Below are positions 1 to 5,883 of a DNA stretch of 5,883 bases, one piece after another. The first letter of the stretch is position 1; each line of letters opens with the position of its first letter. The notes below the pieces were generated by a model. It was not told the DNA's origin, did no database searches, and saw only the letters and a list, made by a program, of their open reading frames with translations. The position numbers and the translations under genes are program-made. Origin of the DNA: PALSA-607 sp036510735 (lineage in GTDB: Bacteria > Actinomycetota > Actinomycetes > Acidothermales > Acidothermaceae); contig DATCDK010000256.1 in the NCBI GenBank assembly GCA_036510735.1, forward strand, positions 1 to 5,883, in the 5' to 3' direction.

Positions 1-561
1 GTGCTCTACGTGATGATGCGCGGTATCAGGAAGCACTACGACATGGTGAAGGCCGAGCTCTACGCCGACGTTGACGACGAGCGAACCTTGCCCTCGCGCG
101 TACACGCAATCGTGTTGCTATCGAAGTTGCACAAGCCCACGATGCGGGCGCTGGCCTACGCACGCGCGACTCGCCCATCGGTACTCGAAGCCGTGACGGT
201 CAACGTCGATAGCGAGGAAACCGCTGCGCTCGAAGCCGAATGGGAACGCCGCGGGCTGCCGGTGCCGTTGAAGGTGCTTGACTCGCCGTACCGCGAAGTG
301 ACCCGCACGATCGTCGACTACATCCGCTCGATCCGTCGCAGTAGCCCGCGCGACGTCGTCACGGTGTTCATCCCCGAGTATGTCGTCGGTCACTGGTGGG
401 AGCACCTGTTGCACAACCAGAGCGCACTGCGGCTGAAGGGCCGGTTGCTCTTCTCGCCGGGAGTCATGGTGGTGAGCGTGCCGTGGCAATTGAAGTCGTC
501 GATCGCGGCCGCCGCGCAACTCGACGAGGCACTGACGCCGGATGGACCGACCGGCACGTGA
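1..561 (+). CDS. APC-family amino-acid permease, C-terminal cytosolic part (5' end outside window)
   Basis: This is the last 186 codons of a membrane transporter that moves amino acids or related solutes across the cytoplasmic membrane. No membrane segment is visible here; the transmembrane helices must lie upstream. What is seen is a soluble tail. Residues 7-20 (RGIRKHYDMVKAEL) look like the juxtamembrane helix that follows the last membrane span. Residues 33-70 begin a universal-stress-protein-like alpha/beta fold (VHAIVLLSKLHKPTMRALAYAR, then VEAVTVNVD-type strands). Residues 122-150 carry the well-conserved block IPEYVVGHWWEHLLHNQ followed by LRLKGRLLF. This tail is familiar from actinobacterial permeases such as the one I recall as Rv2690c of M. 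tuberculosis. The GTG at position 1 is probably an internal valine codon, not the start. The stop overlaps the start of the downstream methyltransferase gene, so the two are probably co-transcribed. The substrate cannot be told from this part. Confidence 0.88.
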   Translation: MLYVMMRGIRKHYDMVKAELYADVDDERTLPSRVHAIVLLSKLHKPTMRALAYARATRPSVLEAVTVNVDSEETAALEAEWERRGLPVPLKVLDSPYREVTRTIVDYIRSIRRSSPRDVVTVFIPEYVVGHWWEHLLHNQSALRLKGRLLFSPGVMVVSVPWQLKSSIAAAAQLDEALTPDGPTGT

Positions 562-1778
562 CGCCATTGGCCGTCGGTGCGCTGATCGAAGTCGAGGTCG
601 GCCCGCCTGCGCATGGCGGTTCCTGCGTAGCTCGACACATCGGGCAGGTGGTGTTCGTGCGGCACGCGCTGCCGGGCGAGCGGGTGCGTGCGCGCATTAC
701 TGAGCAGTCGAAGCACTTTGCGCGCGCCGATGCGGTCGATGTGCTTACCCCGTCTGTTCACCGCGTCGTCCCGCCGTGTCCTGCTGCGAGGCCTGGCGGG
801 TGCGGCGGGTGCGATTGGCAGCACGCGGACGCCGGGTATCAGCGCGACATCAAGGCCGCGATCGTCATGGAGCAGTTGCAGCGACTGGCCGGCATCACCC
901 GCAGTGTCGTTGTCGAAGCGTTGCCCGGCGACGGGTTCGGCTGGCGCACCCGCGTGCGTTTCTCGGTCGACGGAACAGGTCGCGCAGGATTTCGGCGGCA
1001 TCGCTCGCACCAGGTCGAGGTGATCGAGCGCTGCCCGATCGCCCATCCGCTCGTCGAAGCGGCCGGCATCGAGAGCGCTCGATGGGACGGCGTGAGCGAG
1101 GTCGAGGTCGCCGCATCGGTCGGATCGGGCGAGTGCTTAGTGCGCACTGCCGCGGGCCGGGGCGCGACGATGCGGGTACGGGAGGGCGGCGCGCTGTCCG
1201 AAGCGGCGGCCGGGCGCAGCTGGCGGGTGAGCCCCGGCGGATTCTGGCAGGTACACCCGGCCGCGGCCGACGTGTTGACCGATGCCGTGATGACGGGATT
1301 GCGTCCGCGCGTCGGCGACCGGGCACTCGATCTGTATGCGGGTGTCGGCTTGTTCGCCGGATCGCTTGCGGCCGCAGTCGGACCCAGTGGGTACGTCACC
1401 GCGGTCGAGTCGTCGACCGTCGCGACTCGGGATGCGGCATCGAACCTGGCCGACCTGCCGCAGGCCCACCTGCTTCGAGCCGATGTCGCGACAGCGTTGG
1501 GCAGCCCCCAGCAGTTTGGTGCAGTCGACATCGTCGTCCTCGATCCGCCACGCTCAGGGGCCGGTGCGGCGGTGGTCAAAGGCATCGCCGGGTTGCGCCC
1601 GCGAACGATCGCGTACGTTGCGTGTGATCCCGCGGCACTTGCGCGGGACCTCGCTAGCTTCTCGCAGGCTGGGTACGTCCTCGCCGAGCTCCGCGCCTTC
1701 GACATGTTCCCCCAGACGCACCACGTGGAATGTGTCGCGATCCTGACTGCCGCGACCGATGGGAATGTCACCGGATGA
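558..1778 (+). CDS. Class I SAM-dependent RNA methyltransferase, TrmA/RlmD-like with TRAM domain
   Basis: A 406-residue member of the RNA 5-methyluridine methyltransferase family (COG2265 type), which methylates C5 of a uridine in tRNA or rRNA using SAM. The N-terminal TRAM RNA-binding domain spans about residues 5-62. Four cysteines fit a [4Fe-4S] site: C74, C82, C85 (in CGGCDWQH) and C159 (in ERCPIAHP). Residues 229-234 are the FWQVHP motif. The SAM-binding motif I is DLYAGVGLFAG (258-268), followed by the acidic loop TAVES (281-285). DPPRSG lies at 329-334, the catalytic cysteine is C356 in VACDPAALARDL, and the proposed general base is E391 in THHVEC. I chose GTG 558 because homology starts just after it and it overlaps the permease stop as GTGA. 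The frame is open upstream to 396, but that part overlaps the permease and has no family resemblance. The Shine-Dalgarno is weak, which fits translational coupling. The exact RNA target cannot be assigned. Confidence 0.92.
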   Translation: MTPLAVGALIEVEVGPPAHGGSCVARHIGQVVFVRHALPGERVRARITEQSKHFARADAVDVLTPSVHRVVPPCPAARPGGCGGCDWQHADAGYQRDIKAAIVMEQLQRLAGITRSVVVEALPGDGFGWRTRVRFSVDGTGRAGFRRHRSHQVEVIERCPIAHPLVEAAGIESARWDGVSEVEVAASVGSGECLVRTAAGRGATMRVREGGALSEAAAGRSWRVSPGGFWQVHPAAADVLTDAVMTGLRPRVGDRALDLYAGVGLFAGSLAAAVGPSGYVTAVESSTVATRDAASNLADLPQAHLLRADVATALGSPQQFGAVDIVVLDPPRSGAGAAVVKGIAGLRPRTIAYVACDPAALARDLASFSQAGYVLAELRAFDMFPQTHHVECVAILTAATDGNVTG

Positions 1779-2212
1779 AAGCCACCTTGCTGCTCTGCGA
1801 TGCCGCGCAGGTCGACCCCGCCGGCAAGGTGCACATCCTGGGCGCCGGCTGGACCGTCGTTTCCGTTGCCCGCGGCGCACCTGTCCTGGCGCATGCGGTG
1901 GTGGCGATCGTGCACGTGCCCTGGCACGAAACCCATGAGCCGCATCGGCTGCGGCTGCGTCTTGAGGACGAGGACGGGCGACCCGTCATGATCGGGCCCG
2001 CGCCCGACCAGCTGACCCCGCTGATCCACGAACAGCAGATCGAGGTGGGCCGCCCGCCCGGTGCACCCGAGGGCATCACCTTCGATGTGCCCGTCGTCGT
2101 CTCGGTCGGTCCCGGGATGCCGCTCACCGAGGGTCGCTACAGCTGGCGCCTGGAGATCGACGGCGCCAGCGACGAGGACTGGTTCGTCAGTTTCCACGTC
2201 CGGGTGACCTGA
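1775..2212 (+). CDS. Small conserved protein resembling DUF6941, function unknown
   Basis: A 145-residue protein. The opening (MKATLLLCDAAQVDPAGKVHILGAGW, given here as MKATLLLCDAA, then VDPAGKVHILGAGW) and the following VPWHETHEPHRLRLRLEDEDG segment (about 49-69) match what I remember of the DUF6941 family in actinobacteria; no function is known for it. It reads as alternating beta strands: 3-8, 19-30, 38-49, 57-64, 102-111, 120-129 and 135-144, ending in WFVSFHVRVT. This suggests a compact beta sandwich. There is no signal peptide, no membrane helix, and only one cysteine (C8), so it is probably cytosolic. The start is ATG 1775, which overlaps the methyltransferase stop as ATGA and is preceded by GGGAA at 1761-1765; an earlier in-frame ATG at 1730 lies inside the methyltransferase and adds 15 residues without family character. 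The coupling suggests its amount is tied to that of the methyltransferase. The family name is from memory and is the least certain part. Confidence 0.85.
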   Translation: MKATLLLCDAAQVDPAGKVHILGAGWTVVSVARGAPVLAHAVVAIVHVPWHETHEPHRLRLRLEDEDGRPVMIGPAPDQLTPLIHEQQIEVGRPPGAPEGITFDVPVVVSVGPGMPLTEGRYSWRLEIDGASDEDWFVSFHVRVT

Positions 2213-2233
2213 GCTCCCGATACGTTTCAGCAG

Positions 2234-2263
2234 GTGACGGCCGGGTGCTCCAAGCAGTACGGT
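2234..2263 (+). promoter_or_regulatory. Candidate acnA promoter
   Basis: A possible -35 box GTGACG (2234-2239, four of six matches to TTGACA) is followed by an 18-bp spacer and a -10 box TACGGT (2258-2263, fits TAnnnT). The -10 would lie inside the palindromic operator, which would suit repression by a bound protein. Transcription would then start near 2270, leaving a leader of roughly 28 bases. An alternative -10 is TACTGT at 2266-2271, but it lacks a well-placed -35. This is a motif match only. Confidence 0.35.
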
Positions 2264-2276
2264 TGTACTGTTTGGA
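2249..2276. promoter_or_regulatory. Palindromic operator upstream of acnA, AcnR (TetR-family)-like site
   Basis: Two 12-bp arms (2249-2260 and 2265-2276) flank a GGTT spacer and pair perfectly except at one position (G2254 against T2271). The core is CAGTAC-GGTT-GTACTG (2255-2270). In Corynebacterium glutamicum the TetR-type repressor AcnR controls aconitase through a site whose motif I recall as CAGNACnnncGTACTG. The core here fits it at every fixed base except the single lower-case c, which is T. It sits 21 bp upstream of the aconitase start and overlaps the candidate -10 box. The palindrome is seen directly; the AcnR identity is inferred from the motif match and location. The repressor gene is not in the window. 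Confidence 0.72.
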
Positions 2277-2286
2277 CGGCGAGAGC

Positions 2287-2291
2287 GGAGG
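2287..2291 (+). promoter_or_regulatory. Ribosome binding site of acnA
   Basis: GGAGG, six bases ahead of GTG 2298. This strong Shine-Dalgarno supports the GTG as the aconitase start; the first residues (MDSFGSRGSLQVG) also match the usual N-terminus of actinobacterial aconitases. Confidence 0.8.
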
Positions 2292-2297
2292 CAAGCG

Positions 2298-5081
2298 GTG
2301 GATAGCTTCGGTAGTCGTGGCAGCCTGCAGGTCGGGCCAGCGGCGTATGAGATTTTCCGCCTCAGTGCCGTGCCTGGGTCGGCACGGCTGCCGTTCTCAC
2401 TGAAGGTGCTGCTCGAGAACCTGCTGCGCACCGAGGACGGCGCGAACATCACCGCCGACCACGTGCGCGCGCTCGCCGGGTGGGACTCCCAAAGCGAGCC
2501 CGACACCGAGATTCAGTTCACCCCCGCGCGCGTGCTCATGCAGGACTTCACCGGCGTCCCGTGTGTCGTCGACCTTGCCGCCATGCGCGAAGCGATGGTC
2601 GCCCTCGGCGGTGACCCGGAGCGGATCAACCCGCTCAGCCCGGCTGAACTGGTGATCGACCACAGCGTGATCGCCGACGTCTTCGGTCGCGAAGACGCCT
2701 TCGTGCGCAACGCTGAGTTGGAGTTCGAACGCAACGCCGAGCGCTACCAGTTCCTGCGGTGGGGGCAGCGCGCATTCGCCGACTTCAAGGTGGTGCCACC
2801 CGACACGGGGATCTGCCACCAGGTCAATCTTGAATACCTCTCGCGGGTCATCTTCGACCGTGACGGCGTTGCGTATCCCGACACGCTGGTCGGCACCGAT
2901 TCGCACACCACGATGGTCAACGGGCTCGCCGTGCTCGGGTGGGGAGTCGGTGGCATCGAAGCCGAGGCTGCCATGCTCGGCCAGCCGATCAGCATGCTGA
3001 TTCCGCGGGTCGTCGGCTTCAAACTGTCGGGTGTGTTGCCGGACGGCGCGACGGCGACAGACCTGGTGCTCACGGTCACCGAGATGCTGCGCGGTCACGG
3101 CGTCGTCGGGAAGTTCGTCGAGTTCTACGGCCCCGGTGTCACCAATGTGCCACTCGCCAACCGCGCAACTATCGGCAACATGAGCCCCGAATATGGCTCG
3201 ACGTGTGCCATCTTCCCGATCGATGACGAGACCCTGCGCTATCTCAAATTCACTGGCCGCTCACCGGAGCGGATCGCGCTTGTCGAGGCCTACGCGAAGG
3301 AACAGGGTCTCTGGCACGACCCAGCCGCCGAGCCCGATTACTCCGAGCGTCTTGAGCTCGACCTCTCAACGGTCGTGCCGTCACTCGCGGGCCCGAAGCG
3401 GCCGCAGGATCGCGTGTCGCTCTCAGATGCGAAGGCGTCGTTTCGGAATGTTCTCGGCGGCTACGTGCAGAAGGTAGGTGGCAACGGCTCGCTCGACGAG
3501 GGTTCGGAAGAGTCCTTCCCCGCGAGCGATCCAGTGGCGATCGATCACGAACATGCCGAGGACAAGCCGGCGGGAGTGCTCAGCGCGGCGACCGGCGCGA
3601 ATGACCGGTTGAGCGCCCGGGCCACGGTGACCCTCGACGACGGCACGGTCTGCGAGATCGACCACGGTGCTGTGGTCATAGCAGCGATCACGAGCTGCAC
3701 GAACACGTCGAACCCTTCGGTCATGATCGGCGCGGCGCTGGTAGCAAAAAACGCTGTAGAGAAAGGGCTCTCACGCAAGCCCTGGGTGAAGACGACGCTG
3801 GCTCCCGGATCGAAAGTCGTCACCGACTACTACGACGCGGCCGGTCTGACGCCCTACTTGGAGAAGCTCGGCTTCAACCTGGTCGGTTACGGCTGCACGA
3901 CCTGCATCGGTAACTCGGGCCCGCTCGACGACGCCATCTCAAAGGCTATCGCCGACCACGACATCGCGGCGGCCGCAGTGCTGTCGGGCAACCGCAACTT
4001 CGAGGGACGCATTCATCCGGACGTGAAGCTGAACTACCTCGGGTCGCCGCCGCTGGTTGTTGCGTACGCGTTGGCAGGTTCACTCGACATCGACATCACG
4101 ACCGAGCCGCTCGGCATCGGCTCCGACGGCAACCCGGTCTACCTTCGCGACATCTGGCCGAGCGAGCGAGAGATCGCCGACGTTGTCGGCCAGGCGATTC
4201 AGTCGCAGATGTTCTCCGACAGCTACGGCGACGTCTTCGCTGGTGACGAGCGCTGGCAGGGGCTGCAGATTCCCGAGGGCAGCATCTTCGAGTGGGACGA
4301 CGCGTCGACGTACGTGCGCAAGCCGCCGTACTTCGAAGGCATGGCTAGGCAGCCGGCACCCGTCACCGACATCAGTGACGCACGGGTTCTCGCGGTGCTC
4401 GGCGACTCGGTGACCACTGACCACATCTCGCCGGCCGGCAACATCAAGAAGGATTCGCCGGCCGGGGCGTACTTGCAGGAGCACGGCGTGCTGCCGCGCG
4501 ACTTCAACTCCTACGGCTCGCGGCGGGGCAACCACGAGGTGATGATCCGCGGCACGTTCGCCAACATCCGTCTGCGCAACCAGCTGGCACCCGGTACCGA
4601 AGGCGGCGTCACTCGACACCTGCCCGATGGCGAAGCGATGACGATTTACGACGCCTCGACCCGCTACATCGCCGACGGCGTGCCGCTCGTGATCCTGGCG
4701 GGCAAGGAGTATGGCTCAGGGTCCTCGCGCGACTGGGCGGCCAAGGGCACCGCGCTGCTCGGTGTGCGGGCGGTCATTGCCGAATCGTTCGAGCGCATCC
4801 ACCGCAGCAACCTGATCGGCATGGGGGTCCTGCCGCTGCAGTTCGCCGACGGGCAGACCCGCGACTCACTCGGGCTCACCGGCGAGGAGACGTTCACGAT
4901 CGGCGGCCTCGCGGGGGCCGATCCGCTGCCGCGTGAGGTCACCGTGCAGGCCGGCACTCAGGATGGCCGGACGGTGCAGTTCCGGGCCGTGGTCAGGATC
5001 GATACGCCGGGGGAGGCGGACTACTACCGCCACGGCGGCATCATGCAGTTCGTGTTGCGCTCGCTGCTCGAGCCCGCCTGA
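2298..5081 (+). CDS. acnA: Aconitate hydratase (aconitase A)
   Basis: A complete 927-residue aconitase of the AcnA/IRP1 type, converting citrate to isocitrate through cis-aconitate in the TCA cycle, in the cytosol. Cluster ligands are C467 (in SCTNTSNP), C533 and C536 (in GCTTCIGNSGP). Substrate-site motifs are DHS (121-123), DSH (201-203) and NMSPEYGSTCAIFPID in domain 3. The C-terminal swivel domain carries KEYGSGSSRDWAAKG, with S809 and R811 aligning with the catalytic Ser778 and Arg780 of human IRP1 as I recall them. Length is normal for actinobacterial enzymes. Between about residues 390 and 445 there is a hydrophilic linker, with EESFPASDP at 404-412, that E. coli AcnA lacks. Start: GTG 2298, with GGAGG six bases upstream. 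Regulation is likely through the palindrome at 2249-2276. Iron dependence is expected from the cluster. Relatives of this enzyme can bind mRNA when they lose the cluster; nothing here shows whether this one does. Confidence 0.98.
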   Translation: MDSFGSRGSLQVGPAAYEIFRLSAVPGSARLPFSLKVLLENLLRTEDGANITADHVRALAGWDSQSEPDTEIQFTPARVLMQDFTGVPCVVDLAAMREAMVALGGDPERINPLSPAELVIDHSVIADVFGREDAFVRNAELEFERNAERYQFLRWGQRAFADFKVVPPDTGICHQVNLEYLSRVIFDRDGVAYPDTLVGTDSHTTMVNGLAVLGWGVGGIEAEAAMLGQPISMLIPRVVGFKLSGVLPDGATATDLVLTVTEMLRGHGVVGKFVEFYGPGVTNVPLANRATIGNMSPEYGSTCAIFPIDDETLRYLKFTGRSPERIALVEAYAKEQGLWHDPAAEPDYSERLELDLSTVVPSLAGPKRPQDRVSLSDAKASFRNVLGGYVQKVGGNGSLDEGSEESFPASDPVAIDHEHAEDKPAGVLSAATGANDRLSARATVTLDDGTVCEIDHGAVVIAAITSCTNTSNPSVMIGAALVAKNAVEKGLSRKPWVKTTLAPGSKVVTDYYDAAGLTPYLEKLGFNLVGYGCTTCIGNSGPLDDAISKAIADHDIAAAAVLSGNRNFEGRIHPDVKLNYLGSPPLVVAYALAGSLDIDITTEPLGIGSDGNPVYLRDIWPSEREIADVVGQAIQSQMFSDSYGDVFAGDERWQGLQIPEGSIFEWDDASTYVRKPPYFEGMARQPAPVTDISDARVLAVLGDSVTTDHISPAGNIKKDSPAGAYLQEHGVLPRDFNSYGSRRGNHEVMIRGTFANIRLRNQLAPGTEGGVTRHLPDGEAMTIYDASTRYIADGVPLVILAGKEYGSGSSRDWAAKGTALLGVRAVIAESFERIHRSNLIGMGVLPLQFADGQTRDSLGLTGEETFTIGGLAGADPLPREVTVQAGTQDGRTVQFRAVVRIDTPGEADYYRHGGIMQFVLRSLLEPA

Positions 5082-5084
5082 AAA

Positions 5085-5108
5085 CGCACCACCTCTGTGT
5101 CCGGTGCG
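5085..5108. terminator. Possible weak terminator after acnA
   Basis: An inverted repeat CGCACC (5085-5090) / GGTGCG (5103-5108) with a 12-base loop begins three bases after the acnA stop. There is no following T-run, so it is not a classical intrinsic terminator. High-GC actinobacteria often use such hairpins, but a six-base stem with a large loop is weak evidence. Confidence 0.3.
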
Positions 5109-5113
5109 ACTGT

Positions 5114-5140
5114 GTGACTGCCGTGACTCCCTATTAGACT
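5114..5140 (+). promoter_or_regulatory. Candidate dxs promoter
   Basis: TAGACT (5135-5140) fits the actinobacterial -10 pattern TAnnnT and lies in the only A/T-richer patch of this gap. The best upstream partner is GTGACT (5114-5119, four matches to TTGACA) with a short 15-bp spacer. GTGACT is repeated at 5123-5128. A start near 5147 would give a leader of about 50 bases. This is a motif match only, and read-through from acnA is also possible. Confidence 0.35.
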
Positions 5141-5181
5141 GGCGCGATCGCCCAGCAGAACCGCCCAGGCGTCGACACGGT

Positions 5182-5191
5182 GAGGTGAAGG
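5182..5191 (+). promoter_or_regulatory. Ribosome binding site region of dxs
   Basis: The purine-rich stretch GAGGTGAAGG holds AAGG five bases ahead of GTG 5197 and GAGG eleven bases ahead. An in-frame GTG at 5185 lies within this stretch and would add only four residues (start MKVH). The start at 5197 is preferred because it leaves the Shine-Dalgarno free and gives the usual Dxs opening MSLLE. Confidence 0.6.
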
Positions 5192-5196
5192 TCCAC

Positions 5197-5883
5197 GTGA
5201 GTCTCCTCGAGTCTGTCGAGGGCCCTGACGACCTCAAGCGGCTCGACGTCGCCCAGCTGCCCCAGCTCGCCGAAGAGATCCGCGACTTCCTGGTCAGTGC
5301 GGTCGCGAAGACCGGCGGACATCTCGGGCCGAACCTCGGTGCGGTCGAGCTCACCATCGCGCTGCACCGCGTCTTCAACTCACCGACCGAGCCGATCATC
5401 TTCGACACCGGTCACCAGGCCTACGTGCACAAGCTGTTGACCGGACGCCGGGAAGCGTTCGCGAAGTTGCGCCAGCGCGGCGGCCTGTCGGGCTACCCGA
5501 ACCGTGACGAATCCGAGCACGACTGGGTCGAGAACTCGCACGCGTCGACTGCGCTGTCTTATGCCGATGGACTCGCGAAGGCATTCGCGGTGCGCGGTGA
5601 GAAGCGAACCGTTGTGGCCGTCGTCGGTGACGGTGCACTTACCGGTGGCATGTGCTGGGAAGCACTTAACAACATCGCCGCCGCGAAGGATCACTCCGTT
5701 GTCGTGCTCGTTAATGACAACGGCCGCTCGTACTCCGAAACGATCGGCGGTCTCGCCGAGCACCTCACAACGCTGCGCACGAATCCGCGTTACGAGAAGG
5801 CACTCGAGAAGGTGCGCGAAGTCCTCACCCGCACGCCGCTTGTCGGCGACCCGCTGTTCGACGCCCTCCACGGCATCAAGCGT
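5197..5883 (+). CDS. dxs: 1-deoxy-D-xylulose-5-phosphate synthase, N-terminal part (3' end outside window)
   Basis: The first 229 codons of a thiamine-diphosphate enzyme of about 620-650 residues, open to the window end. It joins pyruvate and glyceraldehyde 3-phosphate to form DXP, the first step of the MEP isoprenoid pathway and a source for thiamine and pyridoxal synthesis. Visible landmarks are GGHLGPNLG (40-48, with H42 matching E. coli H49), DTGHQAYVHK (70-79, with H73 matching E. coli H80), GYPNRDESEHDWVENSHAS (99-117), and the ThDP/Mg motif, beginning with GDGALTGG (144-151) and ending with NDN (173-175). The NDNGRSYSETIGGLAEHL stretch is typical of actinobacterial Dxs. No frame disruption is seen. 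It lies 115 bp after acnA, with its own candidate promoter. Start choice: GTG 5197, giving MSLLESVEGPDDLKRLD. Confidence 0.97.
   Translation, partial: MSLLESVEGPDDLKRLDVAQLPQLAEEIRDFLVSAVAKTGGHLGPNLGAVELTIALHRVFNSPTEPIIFDTGHQAYVHKLLTGRREAFAKLRQRGGLSGYPNRDESEHDWVENSHASTALSYADGLAKAFAVRGEKRTVVAVVGDGALTGGMCWEALNNIAAAKDHSVVVLVNDNGRSYSETIGGLAEHLTTLRTNPRYEKALEKVREVLTRTPLVGDPLFDALHGIKR

Noticed and set aside
396..557. Upstream in-frame extension of the methyltransferase from ATG 396
   Set aside because: This stretch overlaps the conserved end of the permease, and its translation has no family resemblance; the TRAM domain begins just after GTG 558.
839..2506. A 555-codon open frame on the minus strand crossing three genes
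   Set aside because: It is antisense to well-supported genes and the acnA operator, and its product is low-complexity Arg/Ser/Ala/Pro-rich with no recognisable domain. Long antisense frames are expected in high-GC actinobacterial DNA.
2397..3098. Minus-strand open frame of 233 codons inside acnA
   Set aside because: It mirrors the conserved aconitase coding sequence and encodes no recognisable protein; it is a shadow of the + strand gene.
5113..5128. Possible CRP-type site beginning TGTGA ahead of dxs
   Set aside because: The left half TGTGA is present, but there is no TCACA right half at the proper spacing.
4866..5408. Minus-strand open frame of 180 codons spanning the end of acnA and the start of dxs
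   Set aside because: Both ends are antisense to confidently identified genes, and its product has no family features.

Overview
The window is a dense, high-GC stretch of chromosome with five genes, all on the + strand. It carries GTG starts, very short or overlapping gene junctions and strongly G/C-ending codons. Together with the protein types (an APC permease with a long cytosolic tail, a TrmA-type RNA methyltransferase with a TRAM domain, a single-chain aconitase with a Ser/Asp/Pro-containing linker, and a Dxs with the 'SEHDWVENSHAS' signature) this points to an actinomycete (Actinomycetota, class Actinomycetes). The genus cannot be told from this sequence alone.

Layout. (1) 1-561: C-terminal cytosolic part of an APC-family amino-acid permease, cut by the window start. 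(2) 558-1778: class I SAM-dependent RNA methyltransferase of the TrmA/RlmD type, whose GTG start overlaps the permease stop (GTGA). (3) 1775-2212: a 145-residue protein resembling DUF6941, whose ATG overlaps the methyltransferase stop (ATGA). These three look like one translationally coupled operon. (4) 2213-2297: an 85-bp regulatory gap holding a near-perfect palindrome that matches, as I recall it, the operator of the TetR-type aconitase repressor AcnR, plus a candidate promoter and a strong ribosome binding site. (5) 2298-5081: a complete aconitase, acnA. (6) 5082-5196: a gap with a weak inverted repeat (possible terminator) and a candidate dxs promoter. (7) 5197-5883: the first 229 codons of dxs (1-deoxy-D-xylulose-5-phosphate synthase), cut by the window end.

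How the genes fit together. This is mostly housekeeping: uptake of amino acids, RNA modification, the TCA cycle (citrate to isocitrate) and the entry step of the MEP isoprenoid pathway. The most useful regulatory signal is the aconitase operator. The repressor gene that adjoins acn in Corynebacterium and Mycobacterium is not next to acnA here; dxs follows instead. I see no mobile element, CRISPR array, tRNA or rRNA, and no convincing evidence of an undescribed multi-gene system. The least understood component is the small coupled DUF6941-like protein.
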